From Pelobates cultripes (lineage: Eukaryota > Chordata > Amphibia > Anura > Pelobatidae): DNA of 64,000 bases. Made by a program: the position numbers and the translations under genes. Shown in pieces: positions 1-11,372 of this stretch. The DNA is taken from NCBI GenBank assembly GCA_933207985.1, contig OW240915.1, positions 272,382,946 through 272,446,945 on the forward strand. Direction: 5' to 3'. Below the pieces are notes generated by a model, which had not been told where the DNA came from, did no database searches, and was given only the letters and a program-made list of their open reading frames with translations. How positions within the stretch are numbered: the first letter of the stretch is position 1; every line of letters starts with the position of its first letter.

Positions 1-300
1 TACCACGCTCCTCCCCTGTCCCATAGTGTTCCTTACAACACACCCCCTCCCCTGTCCCATAATGTTCTTTCACCCCGTCCCATAGTGTTCTCTTTACCAT
101 CACCTCTGCCCCATAGTGTTCTCCTTACCACTCCCTTCCCCTGTTCCATAGTGTTCTTCCTTACCAGCCCCTCCCATAGTGTTCTCTTACCACCCTCTTC
201 CCCGTCCAATAGTGTTCTTCCATAACACCCCTCATCCCCCTGTCCCATAGTGTTCTTCCTTACCACCACCCCCCATCCCTTAGTGCCCCTCTCTTCCCCC
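1..300. repeat. Minisatellite, unit about 25-35 bp
   Basis: Degenerate tandem units built around CCCATAGTGTTCTTCC alternate with C-rich spacers and run from the window edge to about position 300. The open frame on the minus strand over this stretch is a by-product of the repeat (recurring WEGLVRKNTM-like words) and is not a gene. The array probably continues beyond the window start. Confidence 0.8.
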
Positions 301-305
301 AGTCC

Positions 306-780
306 CTACCTCTCTGTGTAGCATGGCCAAGCGGAGCAGACCAAAGTACAGGAGATTCTGTTTCCTGTACCCAGCCGGAGTGACAGGAAGTGCTCTCTCA
401 GTGAGCACTTCCTTTCAGTCCAGCCAGGTACAGGAAACTGAAGTTCCTGGACCGTGGTGTGCACTGCTCCGCTCCGCCCTGCTACACAGAGTGACTGGCA
501 GGAGGGAGCGATGTGCGCCCACCTCCTTCCGGTCACTCTGATCTAGCGCCCCTCGGGGCCAGTGTGCCCTAAGGTGGCTGCTTGTGCTGCCTTATGGACG
601 TGCCAGCCCTGCCTGCAGGTCTACTGACGGTAATGGTGTTCCTGCTGTGAAAAAAGTGCAGGAACGCTGTTCTCACGCATTCCTGCAGGACGCGAACCCT
701 GCAGGACTTGATAACCTGAGACCAGGGATCTATAACAATATCAAGATTGTAGACTTGTTCATTGCTGACTGTTACTGAAA
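306..780. other. GC-richer stretch, probably an old interspersed repeat
   Basis: This block is more GC-rich than its surroundings and contains short internal inverted repeats, for example CAGGAAGTGCTCTC followed by GAGCACTTCCT near 385-412, and GCATGGCCAAGCGGAGCAG opposite a related motif near 465-485. Open frames on both strands are short and show no recognisable domain. It reads as a degraded mobile element, but I cannot name the family. Confidence 0.35.
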
Positions 781-1333
781 GATGCATAATACACTTACAT
801 ACAGATACACACGGTCTCATTCTATAGATTGTTTGTTTGTATAAAAATAGAAGAATATTATCTGTTTTCTAATTATTTTTCCTCCTCAGTAAGCCATTTC
901 CATATACAGGAAAACAATTTTTTTTTTAAATCAGACAATATTTTATTGGATGTTTCCAGCATAGAGGAAAATGAATCCCACAATACATTCTGAAATCCAA
1001 TTTATTCAGGGTAGTTTGTTATCCATATAATAAACCACAGATAATTTTGGGGTAGATGGATCTGAAAAGAATGGGGCTATACCATTATCACATGCAAAAC
1101 ATACAGAAAAATGTATTGAGGTCAGTAGCAAAGTTCATCAATTTGATACCTTTATAAACCTCAATTAATACGCTAACAAATAATTACAAACCCTAACTCA
1201 AAAGCAAAGTGACTGCAATGGTGTTATAAATTAATTATATTGTAATATGCAACAGACGTACACTTGTTAAAGGTTGCCTGCTCTTTGACCTGTGCAATAA
1301 GACTATAACTCCCTGCACCCTAGTAGCTTACTA

Positions 1334-1835
1334 TTAAAGGACCACTCTAGGCACCCAGAGCACTTCAGCTTAATGAAGTGGTCTGGGTGCCAGGTCCCTC
1401 TAGGATTAACCCTTTTTTTTATAAACATAGCAGTTTCAGAGAAACTGCTATGTTTATAATAGGGTTAATCCAGCCTCCAAATGCTCTAGTGGCTGTCTCA
1501 TTGACAGCCGCTAGAGCCGCTTGCGTGATTCTCACTGTGAAAATCACAGTGGGAACACGCAAGCGTCCATAGGAAAGCATTGTAAATGCTTTCCTATGAG
1601 ACCGGCTGAATGCGCACGCAGCTCTTGCCATGCGTGCGCATTCAGCCGAAAGGGAGGAGAGAAGGAGGATCGGAGGCGGAGAACTCCCCACCCAGCACTG
1701 GTAAAAAGGTAAGTTTTAACCCTTTCCTCTCCCCAGAGCCGGGCGGGAGGGGGACCCTGAGGGTGGGGGCACCCTCAGGGCACTATAGTGCTGGGAAAAC
1801 GAGTATGTTTTCCTGGCACTATAGTGGTCCTTTAA
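1334..1835. mobile_element. T2-like MITE with TTAA termini, complete
   Basis: The 502-bp element begins TTAAAGGACCACTCTAGG and ends in the inverted match CTATAGTGGTCCTTTAA, so both ends read TTAAAGGRR inward, as in the T2 (Kolobok-type) MITEs known from Xenopus. The interior holds several perfect or near-perfect hairpins: AAACATAGCAGTTTC at 1424, a paired AGGAAAGCAT/ATGCTTTCCT at about 1571-1597, GAATGCGCACGCA with its partner at about 1608-1645, and CCTGAGGGTG/CACCCTCAGG at about 1756-1779. The open frames inside are not coding. A 5' copy of the same subfamily lies at 40621. Confidence 0.85.
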
Positions 1836-3319
1836 CTGTAGCTTTATTGAACTTTCATGCATGGAACAATAAACAAACAAAAAAAACAGAGTAGAAAGTT
1901 CACTAAAGGATTATAGCAGTGGACACATAGCATACACTTACACCATATGTTATTTTTTAAATTATAGATTTACTGCATATGTAACATTTATTTTGCCTTG
2001 TATGTGTCAAAAAAAACTTGAAAATTACTTCTCGCATCATAGTCACACATATTGCAAATGCAATCATTAATAATAATTTCTCAGAAACTATTGTAACGCC
2101 AATACAAAACAAAATTATTTAATTAGTGCAGGCTGGTAGCACTCTGCATCTTCTGAAGAGGGCGGTACCTTAGGTTCACAGACCTAGACAGGTATTCTTC
2201 TCAACCACGTGGACTAGCAGCGAAATGAGTGGGAATTAAATCGTTTCAACAAAAGGAATCTGGAGGGAGAAGGGACCCGAGGAGGACTCTGTAGAAGGGA
2301 CCTGAGTAAGTGCCTGCACTTAGAACAGGTGTGACAATCCTCCATACCTCTTACAGCTGAATCATTCTGCCTGTGTCCAAACTGGCAACAGGGATCACTT
2401 TCCATGCTGGTCATCCAGGATTTTGCAAGTCTAGTGCCTTCTCCAGGAAATGTTGCCAAAGTGTTTTGATGGCAACCTGGGCCTGGTAATGTCCACTAGA
2501 CTTTTCTCTTTCTTTGGTGTTCTTTCATGTTTTGCTTGGAAGAAACAAAAAAATAAAAACAATAGTGACTTACACAATATGTATGAATAATTTTCATTTG
2601 GTATAGAGCAGATATATGATATGCATTGTGAGTATATACATCAAAGCAGTATTAATTTAATTGTTTAGATTTGACACAGCATTTTTTTAAATTGCGCTTA
2701 TCACATTAATTTTGCATTATATATATTCACAACAGATTATTAAAATACAATTTAGCTCATTTAGCACTAGCACTAATTGGAATTAGAGTAGGACCCATCT
2801 ATACTTGGGTACTGTGAAGTAGTGGTGGGCTTAACACAATATGGCCATATGGTGGAACTGAGTCCCCATATTTGTTTCTTGAGAATGTGATTTTAAGTAG
2901 CCTTATAAAATATAAACTGTTTTTTTATGTGTGCGCTGTTCCTTAATCTGTATTATGTATATGTTTTGGTCACTACGGCAGCACTATTCCTGCGATATGC
3001 ATGTTCCTGGTGTGCCCACAATTCCCTTTTTGTTTTTACTAAGTTTGAGTTATTGTGTGAATGTCAGTGTCTGTGCCAGTGTGTGTTAATGAGCGTATCT
3101 CAGAGCGTGCATGGGTAAGTGAAATTGCATGTCATTGAGTGTCAGTGAGTGTGTCAAATAATGCATTCATTCCTCAGAAATATTCTTCAAGATATATATA
3201 CTAGCACACACACACGCACACACAGACATATATGTGTGTGTTTTTTTTCTTTAAAATTACTTTTTACTACAATAATTAGTTTTGCTTAAATTATGTGATT
3301 TCTGAGAGTATTATGTATT
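1836..3319. other. AT-rich intergenic DNA, no gene recognised
   Basis: No family signature was found. The stretch at about 2135-2530 is more GC-rich and holds an 81-codon open frame on the minus strand (2214-2459) with several Cys residues. It has no recognisable domain or signal peptide, so I do not call it a gene. A short CA/TG stretch lies at 3205-3241. Confidence 0.4.
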
Positions 3320-3321
3320 TA

Positions 3322-4884
3322 CAGGGAGTGCAGAATTATTAGGCAAATGAGTATTTTGACCACATCATCCTCTTTATGCATGTTGTCTTACTCCAAGTTG
3401 TATAGGCTCGAAAGCCTACTACCAATTAAGCATATTAGGTGATGTGCATCTCTGTAATGAGAAGGGGTGTGGTCTAATGACATCAACACCCTATATCAGG
3501 TGTGCATAATTATTAGGCAACTTCCTTTCCTTTGGCAAAATGGGTCAAAAGAAGGACTTGACAGGCTCAGAAAAGTCAAAAATAGTGAGATATCTTGCAG
3601 AGGGATGCAGCACTCTTAAAATTGCAAAGCTTCTGAAGCGTGATCATCGAACAATCAAGCGTTTCATTCAAAATAGTCAACAGGGTCGCAAGAAGCGTGT
3701 GGAAAAACCAAGGCGCAAAATAACTGCCCATGAACTGAGAAAAGTCAAGCGTGCAGCTGCCACGATGCCACTTGCCACCAGTTTGGCCATATTTCAGAGC
3801 TGCAACATCACTGGAGTGCCCAAAAGCACAAGGTGTGCAATACTCAGAGACATGGCCAAGGTAAGAAAGGCTGAAAGACGACCACCACTGAACAAGACAC
3901 ACAAGCTGAAACGTCAAGACTGGGCCAAGAAATATCTCAAGACTGATTTTTCTAAGGTTTTATGGACTGATGAAATGAGAGTGAGTCTTGATGGGCCAGA
4001 TGGATGGGCCCGTGGCTGGATTGGTAAAGGGCAGAGAGCTCCAGTCCGACTCAGACGCCAGCAAGGTGGAGGTGGAGTACTGGTTTGGGCTGGTATCATC
4101 AAAGATGAGCTTGTGGGGCCTTTTCGGGTTGAGGATGGAGTCAAGCTCAACTCCCAGTCCTACTGCCAGTTCCTGGAAGACACCTTCTTCAAGCAGTGGT
4201 ACAGGAAGAAGTCTGCATCCTTCAAGAAAAACATGATTTTCATGCAGGACAATGCTCCATCACACGCGTCCAAGTACTCCACAGCGTGGCTGGCAAGAAA
4301 GGGTATAAAAGAAGAAAATCTAATGACATGGCCTCCTTGTTCACCTGATCTGAACCCCATTGAGAACCTGTGGTCCATCATCAAATGTGAGATTTACAAG
4401 GAGGGAAAACAGTACACCTCTCTGAACAGTGTCTGGGAGGCTGTGGTTGCTGCTGCACGCAATGTTGATGGTGAACAGATCAAAACACTGACAGAATCCA
4501 TGGATGGCAGGCTTTTGAGTGTCCTTGCAAAGAAAGGTGGCTATATTGGTCACTGATTTGTTTTTGTTTTGTTTTTGAATGTCAGAAATGTATATTTGTG
4601 AATGTTGAGATGTTATATTGGTTTCACTGGTAATAATAAATAATTGAAATGGGTATATATTTGTTTTTTGTTAAGTTGCCTAATAATTATGCACAGTAAT
4701 AGTCACCTGCACACACAGATATCCCCCTAACATAGCTATAACTAAAAACAAACTAAAAACTACTTCCAAAAATATTCAGCTTTGATATTAATGAGTTTTT
4801 TGGGTTCATTGAGAACATGGTTGTTGTTCAATAATAAAATTAATCCTCAAAAATACAACTTGCCTAATAATTCTGCACTCCCTG
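3322..4884 (+). mobile_element. Complete Tc1/mariner transposon (DD37E type)
   Basis: The 1,563-bp element is bounded by TA dinucleotides at 3320-3321 and 4885-4886. Its ends are inverted copies of CAGGGAGTGCAGAATTATTA. Each end also carries an inner copy of the motif GCATAATTATTAGGCAA (3504-3520 and, inverted, about 4676-4692), the IR/DR arrangement in which transposase binds twice per end. A single uninterrupted transposase ORF fills the centre. Intact ends plus an intact ORF suggest a fairly recent insertion. Whether it is still mobile cannot be judged from one copy. Confidence 0.93.
3540..4556 (+). CDS. Tc1/mariner DD37E transposase, intact
   Basis: This is a 338-residue cut-and-paste transposase (IS630/Tc1/mariner superfamily) that binds the element's terminal repeats, excises the element and inserts it at TA. 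The N-terminal third is a paired-like helix-turn-helix region (about residues 8-110; first HTH near 10-45) with a basic stretch, RKKRVEKPRRK, at about 50-60 that may act in DNA binding or nuclear import. The DDE catalytic domain shows LWTDE (Asp144), MQDNAPSH (Asp237) and SPDLNPIENLW (Glu275). There are 37 residues between the second and third catalytic positions, which is the DD37E spacing, not the DD34E of classical Tc1. A glycine-rich run (GGGG, about 176-179) precedes VWAGI, as usual in the family. The ATG at 3540 follows the inner terminal repeat directly and no frameshift or stop interrupts the frame. The length matches the family (about 340 residues). Confidence 0.93.
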   Translation: MGQKKDLTGSEKSKIVRYLAEGCSTLKIAKLLKRDHRTIKRFIQNSQQGRKKRVEKPRRKITAHELRKVKRAAATMPLATSLAIFQSCNITGVPKSTRCAILRDMAKVRKAERRPPLNKTHKLKRQDWAKKYLKTDFSKVLWTDEMRVSLDGPDGWARGWIGKGQRAPVRLRRQQGGGGVLVWAGIIKDELVGPFRVEDGVKLNSQSYCQFLEDTFFKQWYRKKSASFKKNMIFMQDNAPSHASKYSTAWLARKGIKEENLMTWPPCSPDLNPIENLWSIIKCEIYKEGKQYTSLNSVWEAVVAAARNVDGEQIKTLTESMDGRLLSVLAKKGGYIGH

Positions 4885-4886
4885 TA

Positions 4887-5616
4887 GATATACATGAATG
4901 TTTATTAATACAATACTCTATATGTGTATATAAGCACAAGTGTATGGATTATGTTTATAATATATACACACACTTAAATGTAGTATAGATACATTAATAG
5001 ACATATTTATATCTGCATAATACACTTAGTAATCCCATACACATATATAAAAAGTATGAATGGGTTTCACATTCCACACAGGGATAATCAATAAACATTG
5101 CATTGCAAGAAGTGGAAATCCAAAGAGCATAATGTAAGCCAAAATAGCTGAGTTGGAAAAATTCTCCACAGTGTAGTGATAGCTTGACTATTTTAGCCTA
5201 AACTGCCCTGGGGTCAAATTGTATCCAGCATAGAGTGAACTTGTAGGATTTAATAATAAACAAAATAACTTCTTTATTTATATCAGACACGTAGCAACAT
5301 GCAGTCAATATTTTAATCCCATTACCTGGCATTTCTTAAGACGGCATGGTAATTGGGCTGACACATTGACCGATAGATGTTACATGTCTGCCAAGAATAA
5401 AGCATTTCTTTTATTTATTTTTAAGTTCTGTGACTTCAGGTTAACTCATTTTGAATTGTACATTTTTCCCACCCTATGTGTGCTATACTGTCACAATGCA
5501 TAGTAGGGGCCAACTAACATGTTTCCAAAGCTGCCCCTCACTGTGAGTATGTGAACGTTTGTGCATAATGCAAAATAGTTGCTCTCTATGTAACTGACTG
5601 TGTGTGACTGTGTTTC

Positions 5617-5649
<33 letters not shown>

Positions 5650-5742
5650 CTGTGTACACGTGACTGTGTATGTTACTGATACAGTGTGTATATGACTGTG
5701 TGTGACTGATACTATATGTGTATGTGACTGCTTATATATACA
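4887..5742. other. AT-rich intergenic DNA with a TG microsatellite
   Basis: I see no gene. A (TG)n run lies at about 5619-5647, and looser TGTGACTG repeats extend over about 5590-5735, up to the start of the Tc1 fragment. Confidence 0.6.
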
Positions 5743-5864
5743 CAGTGAGGGAAAACAAGTATTTGATCCCCTGCTGATTTTGAACGTTTGCCCACTGACA
5801 AAGAAATAATCAGTCTATAATTTTAATGGTAGGTGTATTTTAACAGTGAGAGACAGAATAACAT
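5743..5864 (+). mobile_element. Tc1/mariner terminal fragment (CAGTGAGGG family)
   Basis: The sequence begins CAGTGAGGGAAAACAAGTAT after a TA and continues into text that I recognise as the end of a Tc1-like family widespread in fish and frogs (motifs TTTGATCCCCTGCTGATTTT and CCCACTGACAAAG). It stops after about 120 bp with no transposase, so it is a truncated end. It is distinct from the DD37E element 860 bp upstream. Confidence 0.75.
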
Positions 5865-6246
5865 AGCATATATAGCATAGATATTCCTTACAGGAAAATT
5901 GGCAAATGAATGCCCACAATGCCCACAATCCTCTCCATAGTTTCATCTGTGGAATAAACTAATCCAACTGGACTATTTCTGCTTTGTTGTGATATATTCT
6001 GGGACAGAATATGGTGTTGGTCAAGTGACAAACTAATATATTTGTCAGTGGTACATGATAAGCTATATTGGTAACTACTCATTATTAAGTTCCATGGAAT
6101 GTAGAACCACTATCCACATAACATCCACAGAAAATGCTGCAGGTGTTCTGTGCCTCTAGGCAACTGCAAAGAAAGAAAGCTTGTCCTTGCAGATAAGAAG
6201 GCAATGACCCTTGTAGCATCCCTACAGATTTCCCAAACACTCATAA

Positions 6247-6326
6247 TTAACCCCTTAAGGACACAACTTCTGGAATAAAAGGGAATCATGATGGAATATT
6301 TCCGTCATGTGTCCTTAAGGGGTTAA
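6247..6326. mobile_element. 80-bp palindromic MITE flanked by TTAA
   Basis: The element starts TTAACCCCTTAAGGACACA and ends with the inverted match TGTGTCCTTAAGGGGTTAA, leaving a short centre with GGAATAAAAGGGAATCATGA. Two further copies of almost the same length lie at 16533-16612 and 40545-40624. It has no coding capacity. The TTAA at both ends matches TTAA-specific transposition (piggyBac or Kolobok type). The mobilising enzyme is not in this window. Confidence 0.85.
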
Positions 6327-8112
6327 ATTGTTCTTCACAGAACATCACAATGGACATGCAGCTATAAGCCAATTCAAAGTGTATACTAAACTTTCTGAAA
6401 TGTTATTTTTCTCCCAATACTCCAATCACCCTCAATCCCTCTGAAATGAATCTTTTCTCTATTTCATTAAAAAAATAACACCGCTAGATTTCAAAAATAT
6501 ATCCCAGTTCAAGTCACAAACTGCCCAATCACATAAGTAACAGCATTTAATAAACGGTAGACAATATATAAAACCTGTTACAGAAAACCAAGCTTACAGT
6601 TTATTTGAATAACATGTACAAATCCCATATTGGAAATGTTAGCATGAAAATCTTCTGCTACGACTCCTCACAAAGCTAAACGTCGTAACAACTCAATGGT
6701 TTTGGTATAGCACTGTGGTGTTAAAGTGTAAGTTGTTCGTTCTAAAATCCAAATTTTTTGTTTTATGTTTGGAAATATAAATGCAGCCATCCATTGATGC
6801 CAACCCAAAATATTGTATATCAAATTATTAAAACATAACTGAACTTTTTTTGTTCTGATTTTTAATTAATCTTCTTTCTTGGTTAAATTTAGTTGTCCAT
6901 CTCAAACTTTGACTTTTAGGACATAGTAGCTATATTTTTTACAGATGATATAGAAATTGTTTTATTAATACCTTGTTGAAAATGTTGAGTTATTTTAATT
7001 TACACTTACAATTATAATAATCATGATATTTATTTGCAGCAATGAAATTCCATTGACCCAAGACATCTGTCTTAGAAAGGAAATTGACTCAACGTATTAC
7101 ATTTAGTCATTTCCTATTAAAATGTTGTATTTGATAATTTTGATAAACTTTGCATTAGATATTTATATTACAATCTGAGCACAACTGCTTTAAATATGTA
7201 TCTTATGTGCACAGCTATTATAATGAGTATTAATAAAACAATACTCAGATATTTTCATTTCTTGAAAGGAAGAATCATTTAAAACCCTGACTATACTTAA
7301 AAATTACTTCTTAGTATTGGACTCATACATAGAGATTTTTAAATCATTTAGTAGAATATACTATAAACAGTCCTTGTTTCTGGAGTAACTATGAAATTTA
7401 AGAGGGGAAAAAAGTTGGCACTCATACCATAAAAACTAATTTCCAAAAATGTCTAGCCTTTCTTAAATAAAATTATCTCATTTTAAACATTTACCCATTT
7501 AAAAAGTATTCTTTTGAGGATATACTAAAAATAAAATTCAATTGGTAAAATGGGCCATAAATAGTTTTCTTTAAAAGCTACACATAACCCATGTCTCATA
7601 CTAAAACGTAAGCTAGTCTTAAATGTTAGCATCAAAAGACACAGAGATTAAGACATTATCCACTTTGAATATACTTGAACTTGTCATTCCCAATAAACAG
7701 AGATTTAAAGGGAAGTGCCTTGCATGAGGCTAGACTACATCATAGGTCCAAATAGCTAATTCTGACATTGTCTCCATGTAGTTTCTGTTTAAAAGTAACA
7801 CACATGCATAAGAGCAGATAATATAAGCATCTTGAATCCCTCAAATGAGAATAAACTGTAGCTGACAAGATCTTAAAATATACACTTGGTTTTCAGTTAA
7901 TCCGTGTTACCGCATTCTTGATATTTATTATAAACTGTGACTCACTTTAACTATTTTTTTCTTTAAATACTTTTTTTTTTTTTAATAAGGATTTTTAAGA
8001 ACCACGTGAATGTAAAGGATATATATTTTATACTGAAAAAAAGTGTTTTTGTCAGTTTTCTGGCTCCAAAATCAGCCAGTGTTTATTTGTGTCTAATGGG
8101 TGGTCACATTTA
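6327..8112. other. AT-rich intergenic DNA, nothing recognised
   Basis: About 1.8 kb of strongly AT-rich sequence with no open frame of note, no repeat family that I recognise and no clear tandem structure. Confidence 0.6.
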
Positions 8113-8118
8113 AATATA

Positions 8119-8162
<44 letters not shown>

Positions 8163-8274
8163 AAATAGATAGATAGATAGATAGATATGTTAGATTATAG
8201 ATAGATAGATAGATAGATTGAGAGATAGATAGATTAGATAGAGAGATATATGTTAGATAGACAGACAGACAGAC

Positions 8275-8372
<98 letters not shown>

Positions 8373-8389
8373 GTAGATAGATAGATAGA
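8113..8389. repeat. Compound AT / GATA / GACA microsatellite
   Basis: A (TA)n run at about 8114-8162 is followed by GATA units with two blocks of GACA units (about 8259-8308), then a long uninterrupted GATA run up to about 8388. The minus-strand open frame that reads as repeated LSIYLSIY is only the translation of this tract. Confidence 0.97.
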
Positions 8390-8662
8390 ATTATGAACCA
8401 TAAAAGTGTAATTTATCATTTATATCTCAGGACACAATCTATATATTTTTTTAATAGATGTGTTTAAGTCAAGACAATATTTCAAAGTTATCCTCCCATC
8501 TCAGCACCTCAACTAATCAATGGGTTTTATTAGAAACTAGGGCTCATCCATTTTGCTCAAATTAAAACCTTTTATAGCCAAACATTTAGCTTTATTTGGA
8601 AATATGAACCACTTTAGAGAATGACCCCATGTTAAACTTGTTCTAATTGCTGGGTTACTAAT

Positions 8663-10612
8663 GTGACTCTACAAAATTATAGGAATTATAAAAAAAACCA
8701 GAGTGAGGGAGACAAAATGATCTATAAGATTAGGCAGAAAGAGGCTAAGCAAGTTATAAGAGCTTCCAAATCACACACAGAAGAGAAAATAGCACAGTCA
8801 GTAAAAAAGGGGGATAAAACATTTTTTAGATACATAAATGAGAAAAGAAAAGTAAAACAAGGATTAGTTAGATTAAAAACAAAAGAAGGAAGGTATGTAG
8901 AAGAGGATAAAGGTCAGGCTGACTGCCTCAATGAATATTTTTGTTCTGTATTTACAGAAGAAAATGAAGGAAAGGGACCTCAGTTGAGAAAAAGGATAAA
9001 TGAGTCATTTATTACACATGAGTTTACAGAGGAAGAGGTTCTATTTCAACTTCAAAAGTAAAGACAAATAAGTCAATGGGACTGATGGAATACACCCAAA
9101 GCTATTAAAAGAGCTTAGTGGTGTACTAGCAAAACCATTAACAGATTTATTTAACCAATCATTGTTAACAGGAGTAGTCCCAGAAGATTGGAAGTTAGCG
9201 AATGTTGTGCCCATTACAAGAAAGGTAATAGGGAGGAGTCGGGCAACTATAGGCCAGTAAGCCTTACTTCAGTAGTGGGGAAAGTGATGGAAACCATGTT
9301 AAAGGATAGGATTGATGAACATCTAAAAACACATGGATTTCAAGATCAGAGACAACATGGGTTTACTGCAGGGAGATCATGCCAAACTAATCTTATTGAT
9401 TTTTTTGATTGGGTAACTAAAACTATAGATCAGGGTGGTGCAGTAGACATTGCTTACCTAGATTTCAGTAAGGTCTTTTGACACTGATGCACATAGAAGG
9501 CTTATCAATAAACTGCAATCTTTAAGTTTGGATTCCATGGCGTTGAATGGGTAAGGCAGTGGCTGAGTGACAGGCAAATAGAGGGTTGTAGTTAATGGAA
9601 TATATTCGAAGCTTGGACTTGTCACCAGTGGGGTACCTCAGGGATCTGTACTTGGACCCATTCTCTTTAATATTTTTATTAGTGATATTGCAGAAGGTCT
9701 TGATGGTAAGGTATGTTTTTTGCTGATGATACTAAGATATGTAACAGGGTTGATGTTCCAGGAGGGATAAGCCAAATGACAAATGATTTAGGTAAACTAG
9801 AAAATGGTCAGAATTGTGGCAACTGACATTTAATGTGGATAAGTGCAAGATAATGCATCTTGCATAAAAACCCAAGGGCAGAGTACCTATTTGATAGAGT
9901 CCTAACCTCAACATATGAGCCTTGTCTCGATTTGGGGGGTGATTATTTCTGATGACTTAAAGGTAGGCAGAGTGTAATAGAGCAGCAGGAAATGCTAGCA
10001 GAATGCTTGGTTGTATAGGGAAGGTATTAGCAGTAGAAAGAGGGAAGTGCTCATGCATTGTACAGAACACTGGTGAGACCTCACTTGGAGTATTGTACAC
10101 AGTACTGGAGACCGTATCTTCAGAAGGATATTGATACCTTAGAGAGGGTTCAGAGAAGGGCTACTAAACTGGTTCATGGATTATAAAACTTACCAGGAAA
10201 GGTTAAGGATCTTAACATGTATAGCTTGGAGGAAAGACGAGACAGGGGGGATATGATAGAAACATTTAAATATATAAAGGAATCAACACAGTAAAGGAGA
10301 CTATATTTAAAAGAAGAAAAACTGCCACAACAAGAGGACATAGTCTTAAATTAGAGGGCAAAGGTTTAAAAATAATATCAGGAAGTATTACTTTACTGAG
10401 GGTAGTGGATGCATGGAATAGCCTTCCAGCTGAAGTGGTAGAGGTTAACACAGTAAAGGAGTTTAAGCATGCATGGGATAGGCATAAGGCTATTCTAACT
10501 ATAAGATAAGGCTAGGGACTAATGAAAGTTTTTAGAAAATTGGGCAGACTAGATGGACCGAATGGTTCTTATCTGCCGTCACATTCTATGTTTCTATGTT
10601 TCTATGTTTCTA
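8663..10612 (+). mobile_element. CR1-type LINE, 5'-truncated, degraded
   Basis: A non-LTR retrotransposon remnant covers the region between endonuclease and RT, the RT domain and the 3' end. Recognisable RT pieces on the + strand are the linker with EKIAQSVKKGDKTFFRYINE (about 8780), the RT palm start GNYRPVSLTSVVGKVME (about 9240-9295), HGFTAGRSCQTNL (about 9357), the AYLDFSK catalytic block (about 9450), [16 protein letters not shown] (about 9630) and the ADDTK motif (about 9723). These are scattered over frames by several indels. The tail ends in about four copies of the 8-bp unit TCTATGTT (about 10583-10612), the usual way CR1 elements end. A second copy at 56813-59434 carries the complementary 5' half. 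Confidence 0.88.
9188..9481 (+). pseudogene. CR1 reverse transcriptase fragment
   Basis: This is the longest clean piece of the RT (97 codons). It contains the NYRPVSLTS block, the HGFTAGRSCQTNLIDFF block and the first catalytic Asp in AYLDFSK. The frame is lost just after FSKVF at about 9481, where the expected FD is disrupted. The rest of the RT continues in other frames, so no working enzyme can be made. Confidence 0.85.
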
Positions 10613-10739
10613 AATCCAAAGTGCAATGACTGTCTTCTTTTTTATTCAGCTTTTGTTTGGGTTTTTTGGTGTTAGGAGTGTCTGGGAATCTACTTCAAAG
10701 AAATAGGTCAGGGAAAGATAGAAAAGATTAAGATTAAAA

Positions 10740-11290
10740 TTAGCCCAAAATTCAGAATGTATACCTGAAATTAGGGAACTGGGAGTCCACCAGCCAACAA
10801 GAGAGAGAGACTTTGAAGCAAGAGAATACTTTTTGGAAACAGAGGGATAAAAGTAGGTATTGTAAAAAAAAAAATGATATCACTAAGTGGGGCAGAAGCT
10901 AAGAAAGGAAAATAGTTTGCAGAGATTACTTTTAGATTTATATAAACATCTTATTGATTGTAAAGACTGCTTTACATGTTTAACATAGTCTACTTTTATA
11001 TTAAAGATAAACTACACCTCAGGAGCTGTGATCCCAAGCAGTTAAATCTTATTAGGTGATGTCATGCTGTGATGTCACAAACATGACTGCTGCTGTAACT
11101 GCTTGAACAGATTATTTACTCTCAGTTATAACTGAGGCTCAGATAGAGCTTCACCCATATTTGCGGTTCTCACACCATTGCAATAGGATAGAGATCTATG
11201 CCTCACTTGGACGTGTCTGAAGACTTGGACCTTGACTACCCTCAATATGATGTGAACAATCGAGGTTCTAACAGTAGGCATCAAGTACAA
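10740..11290 (+). repeat. Unclassified dispersed repeat, copy A
   Basis: This sequence recurs in inverted orientation at about 37210-37700. Shared landmarks are the block with TGATATCACTAAGTGGGGCA (about 10875), TTTACATGTTTAACATAGTC (about 10972), GATGTCATGCTGTGATGTCA (about 11057), TCTCAGTTATAACTGAGGCTC and GATCTATGCCTCACTTGGACG. No terminal inverted repeat or ORF was found. It may be part of a longer non-autonomous element. Confidence 0.75.
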
Positions 11291-11372
11291 GAGCTATTTC
11301 CATGTATTTGTTTGTTTGTGCATACATAAACAACACATGTGACACTGGGTCCGAAATCTTAATTTGTATAGT

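Noticed and set aside
33..269. Minus-strand open frame of 78 codons at the window start
   Set aside because: It is the translation of a C-rich minisatellite; the residues repeat with the DNA unit.
2214..2459. Cys-containing 81-codon frame on the minus strand, possible small secreted protein
   Set aside because: No signal peptide, no recognisable domain, and no clear splice or promoter context.
8234..8419. Open frame reading repeated LSIYLSIY
   Set aside because: Product of the GATA/GACA microsatellite.
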